A DNA stretch of 34,443 nucleotides from Cardiobacteriales bacterium. Lineage in GTDB: Bacteria; Pseudomonadota; Gammaproteobacteria; Cardiobacteriales; Wohlfahrtiimonadaceae. Below, in pieces: positions 1 through 7,487 of the stretch. The notes under the pieces are model-generated. The model saw nothing but the letters and a program-made list of their open reading frames with translations, was not told the DNA's origin and made no database searches. Each line of letters opens with the position of its first letter. Position 1 is the first letter of the stretch. The translations under genes were made by a program, and so were the position numbers. Where the stretch lies: contig JASLFR010000095.1 in the NCBI GenBank assembly GCA_030150565.1, forward strand, positions 1 to 34,443. Direction: 5' to 3'.

Positions 1-1281
1 ACCGAGCGTGATACTTCCCGCTCCACGCTCTTTAACATCATAAGTTAGATCAACCTGATCATCTTCAACACTCGTTACTGCAACATCAACATCCTCTACG
101 TGAGGGAGACGCTGAATACGAATCTTAGAGCGCTCAATATCGCGGGTGACAAAGGGGCTCCCCTCCATCTGACGAATTTCACGGCGGAAAACGTTATCTT
201 GCGTCCGCTCATTTCCTGTAATGTTAATTCTACGAACATACGCTCGTTCGCCTGCATCAACAGCGAAGATAAAATCGACAGTGTTACTCTCTTCATCGAT
301 CGTTGGAATCGCGTTGACACGTGCTAGCGCATACCCTTCATCCCCCAATCGCTCTTCTAACGCTTTAACAGTATCCTGCACCCGCTTAAGACGGTAATGC
401 TTCCCCTTCTTAAAGCCGATCTGCTCCATTAAAAGCGCTTTTTCGATCGGGAGATCACCAACGATATCTGCATCACCAAAACGGTAACGCTTCCCCTCAT
501 TAAGGTCGATATCGATATAGACATTCTCTCGATCTGGTGTAATTTCAGCATTGAGGTAGTTCACCTCCGCTTTCATATAACCACGATTCTTATAGAACTC
601 TTCAACACGCTCTCGATCAGCATCAACTTCGTAAGGATTAAATTTATCTCTCCCTGTTAAAAGTGTACCGATCCCTGATTTACGGGCACTAATGTGATTC
701 ACCACTCGGCGATCCCGCACAGAATCATTCCCCGTCACATTGATCTCACGAATTTTAGCGGTCTTCCCTTCAGAAAAATTGAATTCAACACTGATTCGGT
801 TTCTAGGAAGATCACGGGTAACAACATCCACCTCAATGCCATACTTCCCTTTAGATTCATACGCTTTCAAGAGCTGATGTTTAGCGTTATGAATCTTTCC
901 AGGACTGTAGAGTTGCCCATCATAAACCCCCATCGAGCGGAGCATCTCTTTGAGCTTTTTATCCTTAACTTCACGATTATTATTAAATTTAATACCAGAA
1001 ATAACGGGATACTCTACAACGTTGATCACCAGCGTCCCACCCTGTCGACGCACAGAGACATCTCGAAAGAGTTCAGTTGCGTAGAGGGTGCGAATGGCAT
1101 CTTGAATATTCCCTTTCTGCGTTCTCGCCAAAGGATCCATATTGAGTGTCGCAAAGACGGTTGCAGCATCAAGGTACTGCAATCCCTCAACGCGCACATC
1201 ACTCACTTGATAATTTTGTGGATATGCCACCGCAGTGGAGAGCAGAATTCCCACTAACGCTTTTTTCATCTTTTTTGTCAT
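1..1281 (-). CDS. bamA: BamA, outer-membrane protein assembly factor (N-terminal part, cut by window edge)
   Basis: The frame is open from the ATG at 1281 to the window edge and gives 427 residues. BamA is the central subunit of the BAM complex that folds and inserts beta-barrel proteins into the outer membrane. Residues 1 to about 19 (MTKKMKKALVGILLSTAVA) look like a signal peptide. Five POTRA-type modules follow (roughly 24-91, 92-172, 175-263, 266-344, 347-421), with family phrases such as NVTGNDSVRDR and NITGNERTQDNVFRREIRQM. The sequence ends in VKERGAGSITLG, which matches the entry into the first barrel strand, so the barrel lies outside the window. An AGAGAAGAG purine run just upstream favours the first ATG over a second in-frame ATG four codons later. 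It is the last gene of the rseP-dxr-cdsA-uppS-frr-pyrH minus-strand run, 87 bases after rseP. Confidence 0.95.
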   Translation of the reverse strand, partial: MTKKMKKALVGILLSTAVAYPQNYQVSDVRVEGLQYLDAATVFATLNMDPLARTQKGNIQDAIRTLYATELFRDVSVRRQGGTLVINVVEYPVISGIKFNNNREVKDKKLKEMLRSMGVYDGQLYSPGKIHNAKHQLLKAYESKGKYGIEVDVVTRDLPRNRISVEFNFSEGKTAKIREINVTGNDSVRDRRVVNHISARKSGIGTLLTGRDKFNPYEVDADRERVEEFYKNRGYMKAEVNYLNAEITPDRENVYIDIDLNEGKRYRFGDADIVGDLPIEKALLMEQIGFKKGKHYRLKRVQDTVKALEERLGDEGYALARVNAIPTIDEESNTVDFIFAVDAGERAYVRRINITGNERTQDNVFRREIRQMEGSPFVTRDIERSKIRIQRLPHVEDVDVAVTSVEDDQVDLTYDVKERGAGSITLG

Positions 1282-1368
1282 GTCTCTTCTCTAAAAAAGT
1301 CTCTCTAATGATGATGCTAAAACGCTCTTAATATACCTAATTAGCCGGCACAATTCTATCACACATCA

Positions 1369-2730
1369 CTAAAACCAACGGGTAAGATCGATGTATAAAA
1401 CGGTAACCATAAATAGAAAGAGCAGGAAGAGCCCAAAAGAGAGGGTCATCCGCCCAAGCGATTCAGGAATACGATCTCGCCCAACCACAGCCTCAATCAT
1501 AAAACCGACTAAACGCCCCCCATCTAAAACGGGAATCGGCAAGAGATTGAGCATACCAATATTGATACTAAAGAGTGCTAATAATTCGATAAAGTCGATC
1601 CAGCCGCTTCGTAATTGCGAACCTGCAACATTAGCGATCGTCACGGGGCCTGCCATCGTATTGATATGGATCTCCTGCTTAATCATTCGGTAGATGAAGC
1701 GCCAAACCATCAAAGATCCATCATACGTCTTACTTAAAGAGAATTTAAAAGATTCCCATGGAGGATATTTTTGTAACGTATAGAGTGCATTGAGCTCCTC
1801 AATAAACTGCTCATTTGCAGCAATGATTACTCCTAATTGCTCCTCTCCGTGATAAGGGGCTACGAGTGTTATCACCTCATCTTTTCGCAACACCTCAAGA
1901 GTGATCGACTCTTTACCCTCCTCACGCAATTGAGCTAGAGCGGGGGCGATCTCTCTCTGCTCCTCTATCTCTACTGCTCCAAGCTTTAAGATCAGATCTT
2001 CTGGCTTAAGCCCTAACCGCTCTGCCAGTGCCCCCTCAACTAACTGATCGATACGGGGCTCAAGCTTTGGCATATAGAGCGAAAATCCTAACTCCCCTAG
2101 AAAATCCTCCTCCGCATTAATCTGAAGAGGAGCACCAAGGTCGAGGGTTAGCTCTCTCTCCTTCCCATTTCGCTCAACCAGAAGTTGAGCCTTTCCATCT
2201 CCAAGATGATCAATCAACTTTTCAACTGCATCATGGATGCTATAGACCGGTGTATTATCGATGGTTAGTAGCCGATCACCCCGCTCTATCCCCGCTTCTG
2301 CAAAAGGGGTCTTCTCTTCTGGCGCACCTAAAAAAGGTTGAAGAGCGGAAACCCCCGCCATATAGATCCCCCAATAGAGGAGAATTGCGAGCAGAATATT
2401 AGCCGCAGGGCCCGCAGCAACCATTGCAAAACGCTTCCAGAGCGGTTGAGCGTTGAATTCTCGATGACGATCCTCCTCCTTCACCTCATGCACTCGCTCA
2501 TCGAGCACTTCAACATACCCCCCAAGAGGAAGTAATCCGATTCGGTAGTTGATCCCCTCTTTTCCACGATATTGCCAGAGGCTCTTCCCAAATCCGATGC
2601 TGAAGGTGAGCACCTTAAATCCAAGACGCTTAGCGACGTAGTAATGCCCAAACTCATGCACCGTCACCAAAATACCTATTAAAATTAAAAAGCCCGCTAA
2701 AGAAGCGAGCAGGGTGTAGATGGTTTCCAT
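1369..2730 (-). CDS. rseP: RseP, site-2 zinc metalloprotease (regulated intramembrane proteolysis)
   Basis: This 453-residue inner-membrane protease belongs to the M50 family. In relatives it cleaves the anti-sigma factor RseA within the membrane after DegS has acted, releasing sigma-E, and also removes remnant signal peptides. The zinc motif HEFGH is at residues 25-29 in the first membrane segment. The second conserved motif, NLLPIPVLDGG, is at about 395-405 and supplies the Asp ligand (D403). Two PDZ-like domains lie between roughly residues 115 and 310. The last membrane helix is near the C terminus. Length agrees with E. coli RseP (450). It lies 45 bases after dxr and directly before bamA, the classical order. 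Confidence 0.96.
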   Translation of the reverse strand: METIYTLLASLAGFLILIGILVTVHEFGHYYVAKRLGFKVLTFSIGFGKSLWQYRGKEGINYRIGLLPLGGYVEVLDERVHEVKEEDRHREFNAQPLWKRFAMVAAGPAANILLAILLYWGIYMAGVSALQPFLGAPEEKTPFAEAGIERGDRLLTIDNTPVYSIHDAVEKLIDHLGDGKAQLLVERNGKERELTLDLGAPLQINAEEDFLGELGFSLYMPKLEPRIDQLVEGALAERLGLKPEDLILKLGAVEIEEQREIAPALAQLREEGKESITLEVLRKDEVITLVAPYHGEEQLGVIIAANEQFIEELNALYTLQKYPPWESFKFSLSKTYDGSLMVWRFIYRMIKQEIHINTMAGPVTIANVAGSQLRSGWIDFIELLALFSINIGMLNLLPIPVLDGGRLVGFMIEAVVGRDRIPESLGRMTLSFGLFLLFLFMVTVLYIDLTRWF

Positions 2731-2775
2731 AGCTCTCTCAACTAATGATTATTGATCACTCTAAAGCTTAGTGAA

Positions 2776-3954
2776 TTAATGCAATTTCTCGATTCTCTCT
2801 CGAGTCAATCTCCTCACCTCTTCATCAAAAGCGAGTAACGCCTCTTCACCTTCAAAAGAGCGAGCTTTAGCAGTTAGTAGCATCGCTTCGAGCTGTTCTG
2901 CAATCTCAAGATAAGTAATTTCTCTCGCTAAAAATGCCTCAACTAAAACTTCATTGGCAGCATTTAGTGTTACAAGATGGGCCGCTCCCTCATTCAGGGC
3001 ATCAATCGCCAACTGCAGTGCGGGGAAGCGTTTCGTATCAGGCTTTTCAAATGTTAAAGTCGCTATTGTTGCTAAATCGAGCGGTTTAATTCCCGAATCG
3101 ACCCGCTCAGGGTAAGCGAGCGCATGGGCGATCGGAACTCTCATTGAGGACTCCCCCAGTTGTGCAAGTAGGGAGCCATCCTGATAAGCGACGAGAGAGT
3201 GAATGATACTCTGCGGATGAATCAAAACATCGATCTTGTCACTCGGCATATTGAAGAGAAAATGCGCTTCTATAAATTCCAACCCCTTATTCATCAACGT
3301 TGAGGAGTCGATCGTCACCTTCGGTCCCATCGACCAATTGGGATGTTTAAGAGCAGCCTCTACAGTCACCTCTCTCAATTCTGCTTCTGAGTAAGTACGA
3401 AAAGGGCCCCCAGAAGCAGTTAAGATCAACCGCTCAACCCCCTCTAACGAGACCTTCCCAGAGGGCTCTTTTGGGAGCGCCTGAAACAGAGCATTATGCT
3501 CACTATCGATTGGGAGAAGGGTCGCTCCAAAACGCTCCACCTCCCCCATAAAGTAATCTCCACCAATAACGAGCGTCTCCTTATTTGCAAGAAGAATCGT
3601 CTTGCCCGCACGTGCCGCGGCTAACCCTGAACGCAACCCTTTTGCTCCAACAATCGCTGCTACTACGATATCAACTTCAGACTCCGCAACGAGCGCTAGA
3701 ATGGGGGCTTCACCACCCAAAACTTCCACCGGCAACCCAAGCTCTTTACAACGAATTCGAAGCTGCTCTGCCGCCTTTTCCGACTCTAAGACAGCATATT
3801 TTGGTTTAAACTCTACACAGAGCTGAGCCATCTTCTCCCAATTTTGGTGAGCGATAAGGGAGTGAATTTCAAATTTATGACGGTTGTGTCGTACCACTTC
3901 CAACGTTGAGTCACCGATCGAGCCTGTTGCTCCTAAAATAGAGAGCTGTTTCAT
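2776..3954 (-). CDS. dxr: 1-deoxy-D-xylulose-5-phosphate reductoisomerase
   Basis: Dxr converts 1-deoxyxylulose 5-phosphate to 2-C-methylerythritol 4-phosphate with NADPH, the first committed step of the MEP isoprenoid pathway in the cytoplasm. The N terminus holds the dinucleotide-binding motif GATGSIG (residues 8-14). The divalent-metal residues D150, S151 and E152 sit in LLPIDSEHNALF, and the later substrate-loop motif (SSTLMNKGLEFIEAH) is present. Length is 392 against 398 in E. coli. A strong ribosome site (AGGAGAAAGGAAG) precedes the ATG at 3954. It follows cdsA by 16 bases in the same orientation, so it is probably co-transcribed. Its product pathway supplies the isopentenyl units that neighbouring UppS uses. 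Confidence 0.97.
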   Translation of the reverse strand: MKQLSILGATGSIGDSTLEVVRHNRHKFEIHSLIAHQNWEKMAQLCVEFKPKYAVLESEKAAEQLRIRCKELGLPVEVLGGEAPILALVAESEVDIVVAAIVGAKGLRSGLAAARAGKTILLANKETLVIGGDYFMGEVERFGATLLPIDSEHNALFQALPKEPSGKVSLEGVERLILTASGGPFRTYSEAELREVTVEAALKHPNWSMGPKVTIDSSTLMNKGLEFIEAHFLFNMPSDKIDVLIHPQSIIHSLVAYQDGSLLAQLGESSMRVPIAHALAYPERVDSGIKPLDLATIATLTFEKPDTKRFPALQLAIDALNEGAAHLVTLNAANEVLVEAFLAREITYLEIAEQLEAMLLTAKARSFEGEEALLAFDEEVRRLTRERIEKLH

Positions 3955-3970
3955 GAATGCTTCCTTTCTC

Positions 3971-4801
3971 CTAAATCAAAAAATAGAGCCCAATCATGAA
4001 GAGGGGGGCTGCTGCGGTGAGCGCATCAATACGATCTAAAACGCCTCCATGTCCTGGTAAAATAGTGCCACTATCCTTAATACCACGATGCCGTTTAATC
4101 ACACTCTCAAAGAGATCTCCAGCGATTGAGATCGGCACAAGAATGATACTGAGCAGAATCAACATCAGCCAATCTCCTTGCGCTCCAAAATCGAAGAGTA
4201 AACCTCCCCCAATAAGTGCAAAAAGAAGGGCGAAGAAGATTCCTCCTAACGCCCCTTCAACCGTTTTTCCTGGACTGATTGAGGGTGCGAGCTTCCGTCT
4301 TCCAAATTTTCTTCCTACAAAATAAGCTCCGCTATCTGCAATAGCGATCAATAGAATTAGATAGATCAATGCCCCTAAACCGCCTGTCAACTCTTTCGAT
4401 TGCAGTGTAAGGAGCGCACCAGCAAAAGCGATTAAACTTAGCAGACTAAAAGGGATTAGAAAGATTCTACTCGTTAACCATTGAGCTTTTGAGCGAGTGT
4501 AGAGAAAAAGAAGAAGCGGCATCATCAGCCAAAGTAGACTCATCACACCATAAAGCCCGCTCTGCAATGCCGTAAATCGTCCCAAATAGGTGAGATATAG
4601 AAAGACCGCTAATCCAAGCGCTCCCCCAAAGAGGTAGCTATACCCCTCTTTTTTAGAGAGCCCTATCAGATTACTCCACTCCCTCAAACCGATCACACCA
4701 ACACCAAAAAGAGATAGGGCAAAGTAGCTACTCTTAAATAGAAAAATAGCCGTAAAAACGGCTATAACAAGTACAATTCCAGTGATGATCCGCTCTTTCA
4801 C
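3971..4801 (-). CDS. cdsA: CdsA, phosphatidate cytidylyltransferase
   Basis: This 276-residue polytopic inner-membrane enzyme makes CDP-diacylglycerol from phosphatidic acid and CTP, the precursor of the major phospholipids. The C-terminal family signature is clear: S-V-I-K-R followed by K-D-S-G, then PGHGGVLDRIDAL (around residues 233-261). About seven or eight hydrophobic segments precede it. The start codon is GTG at 4801, 16 bases after the uppS stop. The sequence after it (MKERIITGIVLV) matches the usual CdsA beginning, and a GAGAGAG purine run lies upstream. It sits between uppS and dxr in the conserved order. Confidence 0.95.
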   Translation of the reverse strand: MKERIITGIVLVIAVFTAIFLFKSSYFALSLFGVGVIGLREWSNLIGLSKKEGYSYLFGGALGLAVFLYLTYLGRFTALQSGLYGVMSLLWLMMPLLLFLYTRSKAQWLTSRIFLIPFSLLSLIAFAGALLTLQSKELTGGLGALIYLILLIAIADSGAYFVGRKFGRRKLAPSISPGKTVEGALGGIFFALLFALIGGGLLFDFGAQGDWLMLILLSIILVPISIAGDLFESVIKRHRGIKDSGTILPGHGGVLDRIDALTAAAPLFMIGLYFLI

Positions 4802-4817
4802 AATAATTTACTCTCTC

Positions 4818-5527
4818 TTAACGACCGCCAAAACGGCGCTCTCTCTTTGAAAAGGCCTCTAACGCCTCTTTAAAATCATCTTCATTAAATTCAGGCCAAT
4901 GGCGATCTGAAAAATAGAGCTCAGTATAGGCTAATTGCCAGAGTAGAAAATTACTCAAACGGTGCTCACCACTGGTTCGAATGAGAAGATCGATATCAGG
5001 AAGATGGGGATTATAAAGGGAGCGCGCAAACTCCTCCTCATCAATCTCATCAAGGCTCAGCTCCCCTTTTAGGAGACGACTACCAATATTTTTAGCTGCC
5101 GAGACAATCTCAGCACGGCTTCCATAATTGAGCGCAATCACAAGCTCTAAACGCTCATTGTTTGCCGTTCGCTCTTTGCTCGTAGAAGCTGCTTCTGTAA
5201 CCGCTCAGGCAGTGCGGAAAGCTCCCCGATAAAGGAGAGCTTAACCCCTTGCTCATCAAGGCTATCAAGCTCTTTCTGGAGCGTTGTAAAGAGGAGCTCC
5301 ATCAGATAACCGACCTCCTCTTCGGGACGCTTCCAATTCTCAGTAGAGAAAGCGTAAACAGTCAATACCTCAACGCCAAATTTAATCGCCGCCTTAACGG
5401 TACGCTTAACCGCCTTCACCCCTTCACGGTGCCCAAAAATACGGGTTAAGCGATTACGTTCTGCCCAGCGCCCATTACCATCCATAATGATGGCGACGTG
5501 GCGACACACTCCACTGAGTCTCTCCAT
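4818..5527 (-). pseudogene. uppS: uppS, undecaprenyl diphosphate synthase, reading frame broken by one base
   Basis: Two abutting frames make up one UppS. The first (5527-5147) carries IIMDGNGRWA with the catalytic Asp at residue 16, then FGHREG and TVYAFSTENW. The second (entering near 5175, ending at 4818) carries ALNYGSR, IRTSGEHRLSNFLLWQ and the C-terminal RERRFGG. The first frame stops at 5147 in the middle of the fold. Adding one G near 5173-5177, in the stretch reading GCAAAGAGCGAAC on the minus strand, restores a continuous protein of about 236 residues. That protein aligns without gaps to remembered UppS sequence (RAKERTANN before LELVIALNYG). UppS makes the C55 lipid carrier for peptidoglycan and is essential, so a sequencing or assembly deletion is more likely than true loss. 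Start ATG 5527 has a TAAGG ribosome site. Confidence 0.9.
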
Positions 5528-5537
5528 AAGGATCGCC

Positions 5538-6095
5538 TTAGATCTCCATCAACTCTTCTTCTTTCGCTTCTAGAAGCTTATCGATCTCAACCATAATGCT
5601 ATCGGTTAACTTCTGAACTTGATCCTCTGAGCGGCGTTGAATATCTTCTGAAATATCCCCCTCTTTCTCAAGCTCTTGGAGCGTCTGATTTGCATCACGG
5701 CGTACGTTACGAACAGAGACGCGTGCATTCTCCCCTTCACCACGAACTACTTTCACTAAATCTTTACGGCGCTCTTCTGTTAAAGCGGGAAGAGGAATAC
5801 GAATTAAACGTCCCGTTGTTGCTGGGTTTAATCCAAGATCGCTCTCCATAATCGCCTTCTCAATCGGGCCAACCATCGAATCTTCCCATGGACTTACGCC
5901 GAGTGTGCGCGCATCTTGAACAGTGACGTTCGCAACTTGAGAGAGTGGCGTCATTGAGCCGTAATACTCCACCTGAATATGATCTAAAAGACTGGTATGC
6001 GCACGCCCTGTACGAATCTTTAAAAGTGAATTGTGAAGCGCTTCAACCGCCTTCTTCATACGTGACTCTGCATCTTTAAGAATATCATTAACCAT
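5538..6095 (-). CDS. frr: Ribosome recycling factor
   Basis: This 185-residue protein has the same length as E. coli RRF. With EF-G it splits post-termination ribosomes in the cytoplasm. Family phrases include LKIRTGRAHTSLLDHIQVEYYG (around residues 25-46), NVTVQDARTLGVSPW, and the basic helix with LTEERRKDLVKVV and ARVSVRNVRRDAN. The ATG at 6095 has the ribosome site AGGAGAAG. The gene lies 10 bases upstream of uppS, so the two are likely translated from one message. A 125-base gap with two hairpins separates it from pyrH. Confidence 0.97.
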   Translation of the reverse strand: MVNDILKDAESRMKKAVEALHNSLLKIRTGRAHTSLLDHIQVEYYGSMTPLSQVANVTVQDARTLGVSPWEDSMVGPIEKAIMESDLGLNPATTGRLIRIPLPALTEERRKDLVKVVRGEGENARVSVRNVRRDANQTLQELEKEGDISEDIQRRSEDQVQKLTDSIMVEIDKLLEAKEEELMEI

Positions 6096-6142
6096 GATTC
6101 ATTCTTCTCCTATATAAATATGTGATTTCTACTCAATTGAGC

Positions 6143-6165
6143 CGATGCCTCTTATAAAAGCATCG
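6143..6165 (-). other. Second inverted repeat in the pyrH-frr gap
   Basis: CGATGC (6143-6148) and GCATCG (6160-6165) form a six-pair stem with an 11-base loop. It lies just beyond the terminator-like hairpin at 6178-6199 when read in the minus direction. A 10-base perfect palindrome, CTCAATTGAG, sits next to it at 6132-6141. The role is unknown; it could be an RNA processing or stability element in the frr leader. Confidence 0.35.
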
Positions 6166-6172
6166 CAACAAA

Positions 6173-6199
6173 AAGAGAGAGCGCTAAAGAGTGCGCTCT
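6173..6199 (-). terminator. Terminator-like hairpin after pyrH
   Basis: AGAGCGC (6178-6184) pairs with GCGCTCT (6193-6199) across an 8-base loop. On the minus strand the stem is followed by CTCTTTTTG, a modest U-rich run. It sits 22 bases past the pyrH stop and before frr, so it may end or attenuate part of the pyrH transcript. The U run is short, so read-through into frr is likely. Confidence 0.5.
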
Positions 6200-6220
6200 A
6201 CTAATAAATTCAATTTAAGA

Positions 6221-6949
6221 TTAAGCCTCTTCCGAAACTAACGTTCCAACATTCTCCCCTTTAACAACACGCATCAGATCGCCTGCATTAAAGATGTTGA
6301 AGACTTTTATCGGGAGATGATTTTCACGACACATAACAAGTGCAGTAGCATCCATCACCCCTAAGTTTTTCTGTAACGCTTCAGTATATGTGATGTGATC
6401 ATAGCGAGTAGCGTTGGGATCTTTCATCGGATCAGCGGTATAAACTCCATCTACTTTGGTCGCCTTGAGCATAATATCAGCATTGATCTCAATTGCACGA
6501 AGCGCTGCTGCAGAATCAGTTGTGAAGAATGGATTTCCTGTCCCTGCAGCAAAGATGGTGACCCGCTTCTTCTCGAGATGGCGTACCGCACGGCGACGAA
6601 GATAATCTTCACACACCTCATTAATCCGAATAGCGCTCATAACACGCACATAAACATCACGACGCTCAAGCGCATCTTGAAGAGCAAGGGAGTTCATCAC
6701 TGTGGCGAGCATTCCCATATGATCCCCAGCAACTCGATCCATGCCCGCTTCTGCTAAGCCAGCCCCACGGAAAATATTCCCCCCTCCGATCACAACACCA
6801 ACTTCAATGCCGATCTCATTGAGCGCTTTAATCTCATCAGCAATGCGGCCGATTGTATCGGGATCAATCCCATAATCACCACTACCCATGAGTGCTTCAC
6901 CACTCAGTTTAAGAAGAATGCGTTTATACTTTGCTGGGGATGTATTCAT
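6221..6949 (-). CDS. pyrH: Uridylate kinase (UMP kinase)
   Basis: PyrH phosphorylates UMP to UDP in pyrimidine nucleotide synthesis and belongs to the amino-acid kinase fold rather than the NMP-kinase fold. The P-loop-like start RILLKLSGEALMG, the GGGNIFRG motif, GDHMGMLATVMN and the TGNPFFTTDSAAALRA segment are all present. I chose the ATG at 6949, giving 242 residues (E. coli 241), over a TTG one codon earlier. The ribosome site GGTAGAG lies just upstream. In most gammaproteobacteria rpsB and tsf come directly before pyrH. Here the upstream neighbour is ubiK, so pyrH should have its own promoter in the 132-base gap, although I could not pick a convincing one. Confidence 0.97.
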   Translation of the reverse strand: MNTSPAKYKRILLKLSGEALMGSGDYGIDPDTIGRIADEIKALNEIGIEVGVVIGGGNIFRGAGLAEAGMDRVAGDHMGMLATVMNSLALQDALERRDVYVRVMSAIRINEVCEDYLRRRAVRHLEKKRVTIFAAGTGNPFFTTDSAAALRAIEINADIMLKATKVDGVYTADPMKDPNATRYDHITYTEALQKNLGVMDATALVMCRENHLPIKVFNIFNAGDLMRVVKGENVGTLVSEEA

Positions 6950-7027
6950 CAATCTCTACCTTTTAAAATCGATTATGGAAATGTGAAATTTATGGGGCTT
7001 GATTTTAGTCTATTTTGAGTAATTTCT

Positions 7028-7067
7028 CTATGTAAAGGTGAGGAATCCTTCAATCCTTCTCACATAG
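7028..7067. repeat. Imperfect inverted repeat between ubiK and pyrH
   Basis: CTATGT (7028-7033) is matched by ACATAG (7062-7067), and inside it GTGAG (7038-7042) by CTCAC (7059-7063). The inner and outer right arms overlap by two bases, so they cannot both pair completely. The loop contains two copies of AATCCTT. It lies just after the ubiK stop on the minus strand and has no U run on either side, so it is not a typical terminator. Confidence 0.3.
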
Positions 7068-7084
7068 AAGTCTCTCTCAATAAA

Positions 7085-7402
7085 TTATAGGGCCTCAGTT
7101 GTAGAATCCCCCTCTTCTGATCTTTTAGCCTCTTCATCTTTTTTAGGGTAGAGATCCGATTTTGCTAATAACGCTTCAAGTTCAGCGACTCTCTTCTCTA
7201 AATCATCCACTTTTTTACGGGTTTTAAGAAGAATCTTTCCCTGAAGTTCAAACTCATCTTGACGCACAAAATTGACTAATCCTTTTGCGCCATCTACCCG
7301 CCCCTTAATCTGCTCATTCACCTCAGCCCCGAGATTACGAACTCGCTCAGGCACCGCTTCTCCCACTGTTTTTGCTAAATCTGCTAGAAAATCTTTAGGC
7401 AT
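7085..7402 (-). CDS. ubiK: UbiK-family accessory factor (BMFP domain)
   Basis: This is a 105-residue protein. The frame is open further upstream, but the ATG at 7402 (MPKDFLADL) has a good AAGGAG ribosome site and begins where the family begins. The region from about residue 45 to 80 (VRQDEFELQGKILLKTR, then DDLEKRVAELEALL) matches the BMFP/YqiC pattern: a short amphipathic part followed by a coiled coil that trimerises. The tail of about 25 residues is highly charged and probably disordered. In E. coli, UbiK binds UbiJ and aids aerobic ubiquinone synthesis by the soluble Ubi complex. No other ubi gene is nearby. It is divergent from trmJ. Confidence 0.85.
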   Translation of the reverse strand: MPKDFLADLAKTVGEAVPERVRNLGAEVNEQIKGRVDGAKGLVNFVRQDEFELQGKILLKTRKKVDDLEKRVAELEALLAKSDLYPKKDEEAKRSEEGDSTTEAL

Positions 7403-7425
7403 TAGATCGCTCCTTTTCTGAATCT

Positions 7426-7434
7426 TGCTATAAT
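7426..7434 (+). promoter_or_regulatory. Extended -10 promoter for trmJ-cysE
   Basis: TGCTATAAT is a perfect extended -10 element, with TATAAT at 7429-7434. No good -35 is visible at 16-18 bases upstream, as is usual for this class. The predicted start near 7441 would give a leader of about 47 bases before the trmJ ATG. Confidence 0.6.
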
Positions 7435-7448
7435 TTTTCCCTTCTTTC

Positions 7449-7454
7449 ATTATA
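7449..7454 (-). promoter_or_regulatory. -10 element for ubiK on the opposite strand
   Basis: ATTATA on the plus strand reads TATAAT on the minus strand, with predicted transcription start near 7442 and a leader of about 40 bases to the ubiK ATG at 7402. It faces the trmJ -10 element, with 14 bases between the two hexamers. The -35 region is weak. Confidence 0.45.
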
Positions 7455-7487
7455 AAACAACTACTCAAAAGCGAGTGAAAAACAATT

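Noticed and set aside
694..1257. Plus-strand open frame of 187 codons
   Set aside because: It lies antisense to bamA, whose POTRA motifs are unmistakable. The frame has no ribosome site or family match.
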